Origin: Thalassospira xiamenensis M-5 = DSM 17429 | GTDB taxonomy: Bacteria; Pseudomonadota; Alphaproteobacteria; Rhodospirillales; Thalassospiraceae | Direction of reading: 5' to 3' | Assembly (NCBI RefSeq): GCF_000300235.2 | Contig: NZ_CP004389.1 | Span: 1 to 64,000, forward strand | Length of the DNA: 64,000 bases | Program-made: the position numbers and the translations under genes | In this document: piece after piece, positions 51,680-59,670 of the stretch | How the letters are laid out: each line of letters begins with the position of its first letter | Position numbering within the stretch: position 1 is the stretch's first letter | Notes under the pieces: generated by a model | Told to the model about the DNA's origin: nothing | The model's database searches: none | What the model saw: only the letters and a program-made list of their open reading frames with translations

Positions 51680-52012
51680 ATGAAAAATCATAACGTCGAT
51701 CTGATAATCAAAGCAGGAGCAGACGGACACCCTGGCAAGGCATTCCTCATGTTCGAACGGACCGGAGTAACTGGAGAAGCCGCCAATAAAATCGATGCGC
51801 CATTGAAGCTTTCTGTGCATCGAAAAACCGGTATCGCAAGAATTCATGGGCACGATCAGTCGCCAACGGAAGCCCCCCTTGCATCCTTCTCTGGAACTCA
51901 AGGCTTTCTATCTGACATCAATCAATTTGACTTTGTCAGGGTGATGGATGTTGCGCAGCAGCTTGCCTTTCTGTGTTCAGTCGAAATCGATTCAGGAATT
52001 TCCAAGGATTAG
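51680..52012 (+). CDS. Hypothetical protein (110 aa)
   Basis: MKNHNVDLIIKAGADGHPGK; GGGAGAGG precedes the ATG. Beta-rich small protein, third in the operon. Not recognised. Confidence 0.65.
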   Translation: MKNHNVDLIIKAGADGHPGKAFLMFERTGVTGEAANKIDAPLKLSVHRKTGIARIHGHDQSPTEAPLASFSGTQGFLSDINQFDFVRVMDVAQQLAFLCSVEIDSGISKD

Positions 52013-52111
52013 ATCCGGCTTGGTCGGCTGCAAACGTCGAATAGCCATGTAATGAATACCCGAAACAGGAAATCTTCCATCTGACCAGACTGGAAGGCGA
52101 GGAGACCAAGA

Positions 52112-53326
52112 ATGGCAAGTGAACATCCCTCAGCAGCAGGAGCTTCCAATGAAGCACACTCCCTGTATCTGGACTGCATGAATGAGGTATTCGATGGCGG
52201 GCCGATTTTACATGTTATAGCAGCGGATGATCTGGGGATGACGCCATCCAATTCGCAAAGACGGCCATTTCGTGCTGCCGCCCTGGCACTTGCAGCCAGC
52301 ATGGCATACAGCGTCCCAACGGCATCTTTTGCTGGCGAAGAAATCGATACAGATCAGGTCGCCCGAATGATGTTAACTGTCTCGCAGATGGAGAAAACCT
52401 ATCTCGAAGACTTCCAGTCTGTTCTCCCTGGTATTCAAGTCAATCTTGATTATCGCCCGGGAATTTCCGCAACAGCTGTGACAATGAGCCATATGTTGGT
52501 CCAGACGGAAATGACCAGCGCCGTAACCCCGCTTGCGGTAGATGCCGGCGATCGGAGCTGCACCGTTATCTCGACCGCAATTGACAAAACAATGAGCGAA
52601 GTTGTGCGTGCTGCGGGTCAACCAATCGATCTGGCAGCTGTCGGCCGAGCCACCCGGGACACTCTGGCCGAGAACATTTATGGATGCCTAAAGCAGGCCG
52701 TTGCGTTGCTCAACCATGAAACCAGCATGGACCTTCCTGAATACATCGAGGACGCCAGTGAATATGCTGATTTGGGCATTGGCGATATTGAAGCCGCCAT
52801 TGGTGGAGCCTACCTGACCAGAACTGTTTTCCCTGACGATTCTTATCAGCGTCTTGGATCTTCTAATCCGGATCCGTTCACTGAAATCGCAAATGGCATG
52901 TCAAATGCTCTTTCCGAACGTATGTTGGACTATACCTATGCTGGAGGCCTCGGTCCGGAAGCATGGGGCGAAATTGTCCGCGCATCTCAAAACATTGCAA
53001 TCACCCTGGCATATCCGTTGAAATATGGAGTTGAAATGCAGGGGCTCGATCTTGATCGCATCTCCAAGGCTATTGCAGCAGATCCCTGGGCAACACGCGG
53101 AAGTGAAGATATCGCTCTTTTGATTGAGTCGATGCGGAATGACTTTAGGCTCCCTCATCGTCTTGCAGAAGAAGCCCTTGATCAACTCAGCCAACCAATT
53201 GAGAGTATGCCGGCCGCCGAGCTTTATGGTGAAAGCATCAGCATTGAACTGAATGCTGATCAGGGCGATCCAAGAAACAGCAGACAACTTGTTGCCAACT
53301 CCCGGGACTTTGACCCCGAACCGTGA
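52112..53326 (+). CDS. Hypothetical protein (404 aa) with an internal signal-peptide-like segment
   Basis: ATG 52112 has the better ribosome site (GAGGAGACC). A second ATG at 52238 begins MTPSNSQRRPFRAAALALAA, which with SMAYSVPTASFAGEE looks like a complete Sec signal peptide with an AxA-type cleavage site (SFA). The longer form would place that segment at residues 49-76. The rest (about 75-404) is soluble and helical with Cys residues in DRSCTVIST and IYGCLKQAV that could pair in the periplasm. Unrecognised. Which start is used decides whether it is exported. Confidence 0.65.
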   Translation: MASEHPSAAGASNEAHSLYLDCMNEVFDGGPILHVIAADDLGMTPSNSQRRPFRAAALALAASMAYSVPTASFAGEEIDTDQVARMMLTVSQMEKTYLEDFQSVLPGIQVNLDYRPGISATAVTMSHMLVQTEMTSAVTPLAVDAGDRSCTVISTAIDKTMSEVVRAAGQPIDLAAVGRATRDTLAENIYGCLKQAVALLNHETSMDLPEYIEDASEYADLGIGDIEAAIGGAYLTRTVFPDDSYQRLGSSNPDPFTEIANGMSNALSERMLDYTYAGGLGPEAWGEIVRASQNIAITLAYPLKYGVEMQGLDLDRISKAIAADPWATRGSEDIALLIESMRNDFRLPHRLAEEALDQLSQPIESMPAAELYGESISIELNADQGDPRNSRQLVANSRDFDPEP

Positions 53327-53403
53327 TCCTATCGATCAGTGGTGCAGGTCAACAATATTGAATTTTCCCGCGTTTTAGGGTATACCAAAGCGTATTGTAA
53401 GCC

Positions 53404-53700
53404 ATGTCGAAACAGACAATGAATACCGCTATGATTGCGACCAACCGTGCAAGCAGGGATACCCGTGTGGATTATCCATTCTTGACTGCCCTAAAGTGGC
53501 AGGGTGATCGCGCACGCCATCTCACCGAAGAAGAACAGATTCATCTCTACGAGAGAGAGTGGCGTTTGGTCGACGTTCTTGCGACGCCAGACACAAAGGA
53601 ACTTCACCATATCAAAGCTATCGCGATGAAACATCATTCATGGCTGGTAGGTGAATGTGACAAGCGGATCGCGCTCAATACCGATATTGCGACTGTTTAA
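53404..53700 (+). CDS. Hypothetical protein (98 aa) preceding an AbiEii-like gene
   Basis: MSKQTMNTAMIATNRASRDT; ends 37 bases before the nucleotidyltransferase gene at 53738. Small, charged, helical (LTEEEQIHLYEREWRLVDVL). It does not look like AbiEi. Its place suggests an antitoxin or partner for the downstream enzyme, but nothing in the sequence proves that. Confidence 0.6.
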   Translation: MSKQTMNTAMIATNRASRDTRVDYPFLTALKWQGDRARHLTEEEQIHLYEREWRLVDVLATPDTKELHHIKAIAMKHHSWLVGECDKRIALNTDIATV

Positions 53701-53737
53701 GCTCCCCGAAATAATAGCAGTTTGGAAGGGCACGAGC

Positions 53738-54496
53738 ATGCCTGAGACTTACCGGTATGAGCGCCACAATCAGGTGGCGGATATTCTCAACGCGCTTGAC
53801 GCAAAATTCCTAACAGAAAACAAGATTATGTTTGCCGGGGGTACTTTGCTCTCGATGACAATGGGTGAGTACCGTCGTTCGGATGATATAGACTTCATTG
53901 TCATGCAAGGAAGCCAGGCGCTAAAGAACTTGCGAACCTTGCTTGACGAGACACTCGCACCACTATTTCCAACGATACCCATCGGGATGAAGTTTGGACC
54001 GCTACAGCGCGATCAGTATGGCTTTAAGGGAAGCGTGCAAGTTGGTGAAACAACCCCAATCAAATTTGAGATTTTTGTAGAAGGCCGCATACCTGACCTT
54101 GGAGAGCCCAATTTTTATAAGGGCATCAAAGTTCCTGCATTGAACCGCAACGATCTTGCGGTGCAGAAGCTATTGGCTAATGGCGATCGCTTCTTCGTCC
54201 CTGTTACGGCTCATAGGGATGTATATGATTTGGCGATGCTGGCCTATTTCGGGTTTGACCTACCAGCCGAAATCGCACGAGCGGAAGTGACATACACTGT
54301 TGAAAAAGAACTCCGAAAGGCGCTCGATAAAGTCGTAGATGCCGAGGTTAGAAAAAAAGATTTCAAAACTTTGGAAATTCAGCCTGAAGCCGAACCATTA
54401 ATAGAAAAAGGTTTGAATAGCCTGAGAAGAGATCTTGGCATGAACGCCATGCCTGAAGCGCACGACAACTCCCCGAGTATCAATGAGCCATTTTGA
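53738..54496 (+). CDS. AbiEii-type nucleotidyltransferase (second copy)
   Basis: 252 residues from ATG 53738, preceded by GGAAGGG. Nucleotidyltransferase motif: IMFAGGTLLSMTMGEYRRSD and RRSDDIDFIVMQG (G-G-T-L, then D-D-I-D). PALNRNDLAVQKLLANGDRF and AHRDVYDLAMLAYFG match the later part of AbiEii-type enzymes. It is shorter than the copy at 19430 and shares little sequence with it. No AbiEi-like gene is adjacent. Confidence 0.78.
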   Translation: MPETYRYERHNQVADILNALDAKFLTENKIMFAGGTLLSMTMGEYRRSDDIDFIVMQGSQALKNLRTLLDETLAPLFPTIPIGMKFGPLQRDQYGFKGSVQVGETTPIKFEIFVEGRIPDLGEPNFYKGIKVPALNRNDLAVQKLLANGDRFFVPVTAHRDVYDLAMLAYFGFDLPAEIARAEVTYTVEKELRKALDKVVDAEVRKKDFKTLEIQPEAEPLIEKGLNSLRRDLGMNAMPEAHDNSPSINEPF

Positions 54497-54545
54497 TAGA
54501 CGGGGAGGGTGATTATCTTAAGCCTGCAAACTTGTGGCGTCGCAC

Positions 54546-55148
54546 CTATTTTAACAGGCCATCAGGCAGAAGTGCCGGCTGACCTTCTATCAAGTCGTTA
54601 AATGCTTCAACGCAGCTATCTATAGTTGACTGGCTTTGGTCGTCCTGAAACCAACGGGCCACGAGCGCGTAAACCGGCTCTAAATATATAGCTTGCAAAA
54701 TCAAGCACAACAAATTGACAGAGCCACGAAGCATTAGGGGATTGCAGGTATTCTTCTGAATAATAGAGTGGGCACGCGACTGCGTCTCAAAGGTGGGATA
54801 TTCTCCTCCAATCGATGATCCCATCGCAATCTGGGTCAGATACCCGATCCTTTCAGCCCTGATCGCTTTTATCTCACGGTCTGTAAACGGATGTTCAAAA
54901 AATAGAGCACCGATGCTCAACCCACATGACAACACAGTCACAATAGCACCTTGCAATCTCCACCGACCGATAAGGAAAGAAGCGGCACCGATCGTCGCCC
55001 CAAGTGCGGTAACAAAAGTAGCTAGAGCCGTCAAATACACCCCGTTGATGAGGTCTAAAGCGGTAAAATATATACCGGAGAGCCCGACAACAAAAATTAT
55101 TGCCACGCTGCAGGGAGCGACCCAGGCCGAGAGATTGAAACGTTGCAA
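54546..55148 (-). CDS. Membrane protein (200 aa), hypothetical
   Basis: Four hydrophobic segments: VAPCSVAIIFVVGLSGIYF, GVYLTALATFVTALGATIGA, AIVTVLSCGLSIGALFF and, after a polar region, VNLLCLILQAIYLEPVYALV. The cytoplasmic loop contains FTDREIKAIRAERIGYL. Alone on the minus strand between plus-strand genes. No family recognised. Confidence 0.65.
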   Translation of the reverse strand: MQRFNLSAWVAPCSVAIIFVVGLSGIYFTALDLINGVYLTALATFVTALGATIGAASFLIGRWRLQGAIVTVLSCGLSIGALFFEHPFTDREIKAIRAERIGYLTQIAMGSSIGGEYPTFETQSRAHSIIQKNTCNPLMLRGSVNLLCLILQAIYLEPVYALVARWFQDDQSQSTIDSCVEAFNDLIEGQPALLPDGLLK

Positions 55149-55308
55149 TCTATTATACCTATTCGGATTTTAGGGACTAAGCCCCTTAGAAAATTATGTA
55201 GAAGGTTTATTGAAACTGTTTTTTATAACAATTGCCCTTATGTCATTCCAAGCTGTTGTGCCGCAATGTCAATCCTCGCAGGATAATAATCGAGTAGAAG
55301 GCCATTAA

Positions 55309-55683
55309 ATGCTAAAGTCTTTGATCATGACCGCCATGTTGGTTAATCCGGATCCCGCATATAAACTGATCTCGCTACCAAATGCCTGTAAGCTGGTGGC
55401 AGGCGCCATAGCCGGGGCGGGCCCTAATTCCATTAACGCAGCCGCGGCCCTTTTCCAAAGCAAAGACAGTTCCGGATCACGTGAAAAGCAGATCATCGCT
55501 ATGATCCGGGAGCAACGTGTCTGGATAACTGAAACCGAACAAACGGTGTTCCTCCTGGATGTGCCGAGCAATAGTCACGAGCTCGACGAGATCATCAAGG
55601 TCCGTTCAAAACCGGAGGTCGAACCGCTTGCAACGTCGACAGGCAAGGTCTTTTACGTGTTTGTTGGGCAACTCGTCTGCTGA
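55309..55683 (+). CDS. Hypothetical protein (124 aa)
   Basis: MLKSLIMTAMLVNPDPAYKL; the first 45 residues are hydrophobic in part (ACKLVAGAIAGAG), then EKQIIAMIREQRVWITETEQ and a beta-rich end. Ribosome site weak. Not recognised. Confidence 0.5.
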   Translation: MLKSLIMTAMLVNPDPAYKLISLPNACKLVAGAIAGAGPNSINAAAALFQSKDSSGSREKQIIAMIREQRVWITETEQTVFLLDVPSNSHELDEIIKVRSKPEVEPLATSTGKVFYVFVGQLVC

Positions 55684-55807
55684 GCCACATTTTACTTGGC
55701 CCTCGCTGGCCGTTAATCCCTGATGTTTAGAATCTCGACCTGACAGGCAGCAACAAGACCTGCGGGGGGAGATTTCATGTTCAAAATCAAGACAACAGGG
55801 AAATTAT

Positions 55808-55990
55808 ATGCATTCTGAACATAACAATGCTGAGCATACCAGACTGCAAAAGTTCTTCGATGAGCTTGCAGAAGAACTTTCAAAGCTGGGACCCGACCCT
55901 GTCTACAAAGAGATCCAGCTCTATTTAAATGCAGCGCACCAAGCGCTGCGTTCAAAAATAGGCCCGCAAAAGAAATCCGTTAAGGGTTGA
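55808..55990 (+). CDS. Small hypothetical protein (60 aa)
   Basis: MHSEHNNAEHTRLQKFFDEL; strongly helical, with a basic C-terminus (RSKIGPQKKSVKG). GGGAAA lies upstream of the ATG and a hairpin follows at 56012-56034. Confidence 0.5.
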   Translation: MHSEHNNAEHTRLQKFFDELAEELSKLGPDPVYKEIQLYLNAAHQALRSKIGPQKKSVKG

Positions 55991-56011
55991 CGTGACATGG
56001 ATGCGAGCAGG

Positions 56012-56034
56012 GAAGGGCCGCACTCCGGTCCTTC
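56012..56034 (+). terminator. Possible terminator stem
   Basis: GAAGGGCCG pairs with CGGTCCTTC (one G-U pair) around a 5-base loop; only a weak T-rich stretch follows (CTCATTATTTC). Confidence 0.4.
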
Positions 56035-56174
56035 CTCATTATTTCTGGAAAGAACGGTGGCTCAGCCAGCCCTCTTAGCGGAGGCAATCCGATCATAAAC
56101 AAAAGAAACGCCTGAAATCACATGTCAGACCATTGAATGACTAGGGCCAGTAGACGGCTCCGCACTGAGTGGCT

Positions 56175-57449
56175 TTAATGGTCAACGTGCATCCACGATG
56201 GTAACGCACCATAGTGAGACAGGAAATTATGGATCAATGGATCGAAAACCTCCGCGACAAAGTGCTTCAGTGTCCGCTCCTCCGGGCTATCTACAGCAAG
56301 GCTATCTGAACTCAATGCTACAGTATGGCGCTCTTTGCATTTTGGTGTGAGTTTGTTTTTTTGATCAGTTGCAACTAACACTCGCTCGATGAACTGAGCC
56401 ACAGGCCAATTTGCTTCATCATTATAAAGCTGGTTGATTGTCCAAGAAAGGTTAACTTGCTTGCCGTAAAAGCCTAGTGGCTTGTTCGCGCCGTGCGAAA
56501 TTACTCCGAATACTACTGCCAGCAATTTCAATTGGCGTAGGGCACTATCGCTGCGCATGTTGTGCGGTATCATCCATGAGAGGCGCAAAAGTTCTTCTTC
56601 CAGCAGGCCCGACAGCGGTTGCTCCATCATGCTTCTCAGTATTTGTTTTCGTCTGTCCTGGCATGATTGCCGTATCGCCGGAGTAATTTTGTCTGAATAG
56701 TATGGCAGCCCTTTAGAGGGAAACGTCAGATCATCAATCTTAACCAGTTGACCGGACGAGAACCCATCTCCTTCACGCTCAAAGCATTTAAGGATCAGCG
56801 TTTTTTCTCGGCGAGAAGCTTCGCAGCTTTCTGCATCGATAAGGAATGCATTCTCACGGTGCTCCCGTATCACATCGATGAAGCTTTGAGGGAGAGCGCC
56901 GTGCTTCATATCGGTGCCATAGAGCACCCAGATAATAGGGATTTTTTCACGGTCGTAATGAAAAGATCGGGCTACAATTTCCGTTTGGAACGTTTTTGAT
57001 AGTTGTAATTCAAGTACGAACCGCTTTTCACCCCAGTCAACATAGACGTCAGGAAACTTGCCATGGGCAGTTGAAGTTGGTGGAAGGTACTCTTCAACAC
57101 GAACATCCAAGCATCTCTTATCTAAGCTTGCCAACTCGCTGAGTGTCGCGCACAACCGCTCGTGCGTCGGGGATACCTGCCTCCCCTGATATTGCAGAGC
57201 ACGTGCTTGGTTAGGGGTCATTGGAGATTCGGTTGCCCAAGCGCACCAGTGATCCATTCCTCCAAAGTGGGCATAACCAGGCATCGTTCCGGATCTGCTC
57301 GGAATGGCCCGGATGAATACGGGCTGATCACACATCATGCATCTGGCCTCGTACCCGTCCGGATCATTATGTTGTCGCTTCGCCGTAATGCGTGCGCGAA
57401 GATCACCCCAAACCTCTGGGCGCATAGCCATAAGGTCGCTCACCGACAC
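56175..57449 (-). CDS. DUF6035-like protein: zinc site plus restriction-endonuclease-like core
   Basis: 424 residues from GTG 57449; the frame is open a little further upstream (reading HFDKGVGP) but has no better start. The N-terminal zinc-binding part has CMMCDQPVFIRAIPS, AHFGG and WCAW (C-x2-C, H, C), followed by SPTHERLCATLSEL. The nuclease-like core is FPDVYVDWGEKRFVLELQLS (P-D...E-x-Q) with HYDREKIPIIWVLYG after it. This is the layout of CoiA/DUF6035 proteins of mobile elements, thought to be nucleases. The C-terminal half (about 230-424) is unrecognised. Confidence 0.62.
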   Translation of the reverse strand: MSVSDLMAMRPEVWGDLRARITAKRQHNDPDGYEARCMMCDQPVFIRAIPSRSGTMPGYAHFGGMDHWCAWATESPMTPNQARALQYQGRQVSPTHERLCATLSELASLDKRCLDVRVEEYLPPTSTAHGKFPDVYVDWGEKRFVLELQLSKTFQTEIVARSFHYDREKIPIIWVLYGTDMKHGALPQSFIDVIREHRENAFLIDAESCEASRREKTLILKCFEREGDGFSSGQLVKIDDLTFPSKGLPYYSDKITPAIRQSCQDRRKQILRSMMEQPLSGLLEEELLRLSWMIPHNMRSDSALRQLKLLAVVFGVISHGANKPLGFYGKQVNLSWTINQLYNDEANWPVAQFIERVLVATDQKNKLTPKCKERHTVALSSDSLAVDSPEERTLKHFVAEVFDPLIHNFLSHYGALPSWMHVDH

Positions 57450-57603
57450 AGGGCCAACACCTTTATCAAAGTGAGCTATCTTTATTTGGCGCTTTCGTTT
57501 TTCGTTTATGGCTGATTTCTCATCATTCTATTGCGAGTTAAGTCATCTTCAGCAAAGCCTAGATCATTGGACTTAGACATGTCCAATCTGCACTCCATTT
57601 CCC

Positions 57604-57894
57604 TTACTTGGAAAAGTATTCCTGCCAGTTCTTAAATAGATTATCGGGGTCCGAGATGATGAGTTTCTCTACCTGATAGGCCCGTGCCGTTTGCTGAACT
57701 TGAGCAAAGGCCTTTTCAACGGGCACACCATAATCACTTTGAAGGAATGTCGCGGACTTTGCCTCCGAATCAATAAAAGCAGGTGCATTCAAATAGCCGA
57801 AAATGTCTCCAGTACCTCTCGGGCTCGGGTAGACGACAAACACAAATTCCCCATCACTTGGCTCAACTCGCTCTTTAGTATGCGTTATCAGCAT
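57604..57894 (-). CDS. Hypothetical protein (96 aa)
   Basis: MLITHTKERVEPSDGEFVFV; AAAGGACAAG precedes the ATG at 57894. Overlaps the end of the upstream gene by about 20 bases, so they are coupled. Not recognised. Confidence 0.6.
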   Translation of the reverse strand: MLITHTKERVEPSDGEFVFVVYPSPRGTGDIFGYLNAPAFIDSEAKSATFLQSDYGVPVEKAFAQVQQTARAYQVEKLIISDPDNLFKNWQEYFSK

Positions 57895-58222
57895 CACTTG
57901 TCCTTTGCCTCGTATTCCAGTCTGCAGCATTGAATTCAGCCCCACCAAGCAATAATAACCTCATGTGATTGCAATGTATCGCGTTATGGTCAAGTTCATT
58001 TGAGATTCCTTTGCCGCTTAGTATGCTCAAAAAATCTTGGCCCAAGCTTTTGATATACATCTGCGCGAAGGATCTTTTTGGATTGCGGCGGAGCCAGTTC
58101 AGTAATAGTGCATATCCCGCAGCTGTTGGCCGTTCTCCCGCACCGATTAAACCAAGCCTGACAAGCCGCGTCTTGGTCCCAGTATCTGGCAGTCCAGTAA
58201 TGATGCCTTCTGAAGAAAACAC
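57875..58222 (-). CDS. Hypothetical protein, start uncertain
   Basis: The minus frame is protein-like well before the GTG at 58222: it reads SDQLYDLLTREEWEGLAVFS, then GIITGLPDTGTKTRLVRLGL and RPTAAGYALLLNWLRR. A stop lies at 58313-58315 and no ATG, GTG or TTG occurs between it and this coding-like part; an ATT at 58297-58295 (ITINRRPSS) is the only near-start codon. The gene may use a rare start, or its true 5' end may have been lost by a frameshift. The LRRNPKR end suggests nucleic-acid contact. Confidence 0.5.
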   Translation of the reverse strand: MFSSEGIITGLPDTGTKTRLVRLGLIGAGERPTAAGYALLLNWLRRNPKRSFAQMYIKSLGQDFLSILSGKGISNELDHNAIHCNHMRLLLLGGAEFNAADWNTRQRTSDADNAY

Positions 58223-58340
58223 CGCAAGCCCTTCCCATTCCTCACGGGTGAGAAGATCATAAAGCTGATCTGATGACGGGCGCCGATTTATTGTAATTGG
58301 CCAGGTATCGGCTTATCTCCCCATCTCTGGGGAATTTATA

Positions 58341-58895
58341 CTATTTCCAGCTATCTTGGTTTTTAGGCAACGCGCCGTGTGGATCATATACGACAATCCT
58401 GTTTGGCGCTGCGTCTGACCAATCCCATAATACCAGGTTTACATTTTCCGTAGTTGCGTGCGGAGCGAAGCTATTGACCAGAATGCCTTGGATACCCTGG
58501 CTTTTCAGGTCATCCGCAATTTCCCAACTAGGCGGGGTTTGATTCTTCATCTTCATTGCTCGCCACGGGCAATTAAGATCTGAGTTGGAAATGCCTAGTT
58601 GATTGCAAACATCGGGAGACGTCAGGTCCAGTATTTTATCAAAATCTGTCTCGTAACAGCAAAGAGTGGTAGGCACTATTTTGGGAAGCATACCTTGCGC
58701 TGCTTCCAACACAGCCGTCTGGATGGCCGTCGAGGTATATAATGCGCCTTCTTTCGGACGATTGAACCGCCCGCCATGAAGTTTTGCCCCATCACCCGAA
58801 GTTGGTCCCCATGACCATTGGGGACTGTTAAGTCGATATACCGTCTCCTTGAAAGCACTACATAAGGTCAATGCGCTTGGCAAAGGCAATATCAC
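58341..58895 (-). CDS. RES-domain toxin (NAD+ glycohydrolase/phosphorylase type)
   Basis: 184 residues. RES family marks: VYRLNSPQWSW (Arg), LHGGRFNRPKEGALYTST (the GGRFN and Tyr), AIQTAVLEAAQGM (Glu), and a C-terminal VVYDPHG. RES toxins degrade NAD+ and stop growth. It overlaps the antitoxin gene by four bases. One of the clearest toxin-antitoxin pairs here. Confidence 0.9.
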   Translation of the reverse strand: MILPLPSALTLCSAFKETVYRLNSPQWSWGPTSGDGAKLHGGRFNRPKEGALYTSTAIQTAVLEAAQGMLPKIVPTTLCCYETDFDKILDLTSPDVCNQLGISNSDLNCPWRAMKMKNQTPPSWEIADDLKSQGIQGILVNSFAPHATTENVNLVLWDWSDAAPNRIVVYDPHGALPKNQDSWK

Positions 58896-59293
58896 GCATA
58901 ACCTCCGCCAGCGACTTCCTCCAGATAGTTGATCACAGCGTCCGCATTCCCGGATTTAACCAACTGCTCTGCAGTCTGCCCACCAAATCCCGGAAGTTCC
59001 TGTGAGCGATACCATGCCCATGCTGCTGGAGCAGACCCCATCCAAGGCAACACTCGATTAAGGATCTGGATCAACTGAGACAACCTTAACTGAGTACGGG
59101 GGCTTACAAGCCGGTTTTTTTTGGAGATCGCATCTCGCTGAAGACCAACGGCCGGAGCAATGTCTTTTTTGGTAAGATGCAAGGCAGTCGTTAGAAACTC
59201 TATGCGAACGACGCCATTCTTCTCAAAGGCTTGCTGAAGGAATCCCTTTTCTCGATTGTCTTCCAAATAGCCTAGCATTTCCGTGCTGGTCAT
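58892..59293 (-). CDS. Xre/MbcA/ParS-type antitoxin
   Basis: 133 residues from ATG 59293 (MTSTEMLGYLEDNREKGFLQ), with GAGAGGC upstream; the longer frame to 59419 crosses the likely operator. The Xre-like part reads ALHLTKKDIAPAVGLQRDAI; the C-terminal DUF2384-like domain has LNRVLPWMGSAPAAWAWYRS, ELPGFGGQTAEQLVKSGNAD and ending AVINYLEEV, which caps the RES toxin active site. Confidence 0.87.
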   Translation of the reverse strand: MTSTEMLGYLEDNREKGFLQQAFEKNGVVRIEFLTTALHLTKKDIAPAVGLQRDAISKKNRLVSPRTQLRLSQLIQILNRVLPWMGSAPAAWAWYRSQELPGFGGQTAEQLVKSGNADAVINYLEEVAGGGYA

Positions 59294-59326
59294 GACTGTG
59301 CCTCTCATTTTGACCCAAAAGTGGGG

Positions 59327-59342
59327 TATTACGTGAGTAATA
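59327..59342 (-). promoter_or_regulatory. Inverted repeat, likely operator of the RES-Xre pair
   Basis: TATTAC and GTAATA around GTGA, 34 bases before the antitoxin start. Matches the usual autoregulation site position of these pairs. Confidence 0.5.
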
Positions 59343-59556
59343 TAGTGGCTCAGTTGTCGAGAGGCAAGAAGGTGAGGAGAAACTTGATTAAATTCAGGAA
59401 CAGAGAAGGGCCACACCATCCAAGATGCCCTTCACTGACTGTCCCTTAATTGGAATGGTTGGCCACGCGATAGCCTGAAACAGATCGGTAACAACGATTG
59501 CGTCCTGCCCCAAGTGGGGGGCGTGAACAGTGGTACGTACCCTTGGTGATCACTTA

Positions 59557-59667
59557 CTATTCCACTTCGTCGAAATTGAATTTCTGAAAACGATCCTCCT
59601 GATCTTTTAATTCTCCCCAGTCGAAATCATACAACTCCTGGCAGAGCTGTTCTGTTGGCGGGCATTC
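59557..59667 (-). pseudogene. Orphan C-terminal coding fragment after the 1345-residue gene
   Basis: The minus strand reads TEQLCQELYDFDWGELKDQE, then DRFQKFNFDEVE and stop at 59557, in the same frame as the preceding gene and directly after its TAA. There is no start codon. The sequence composition changes from GC-rich to average within this stretch. It may be the 3' end of a gene cut by insertion of the GC-rich gene, or a readthrough extension. Confidence 0.45.
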
Positions 59668-59670
59668 AGG

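Noticed and set aside
59486..59509. GGTAAC near 59486
   Set aside because: The hexamer 12 bases after it is CTGCCC on the plus strand and no plus-strand gene follows.
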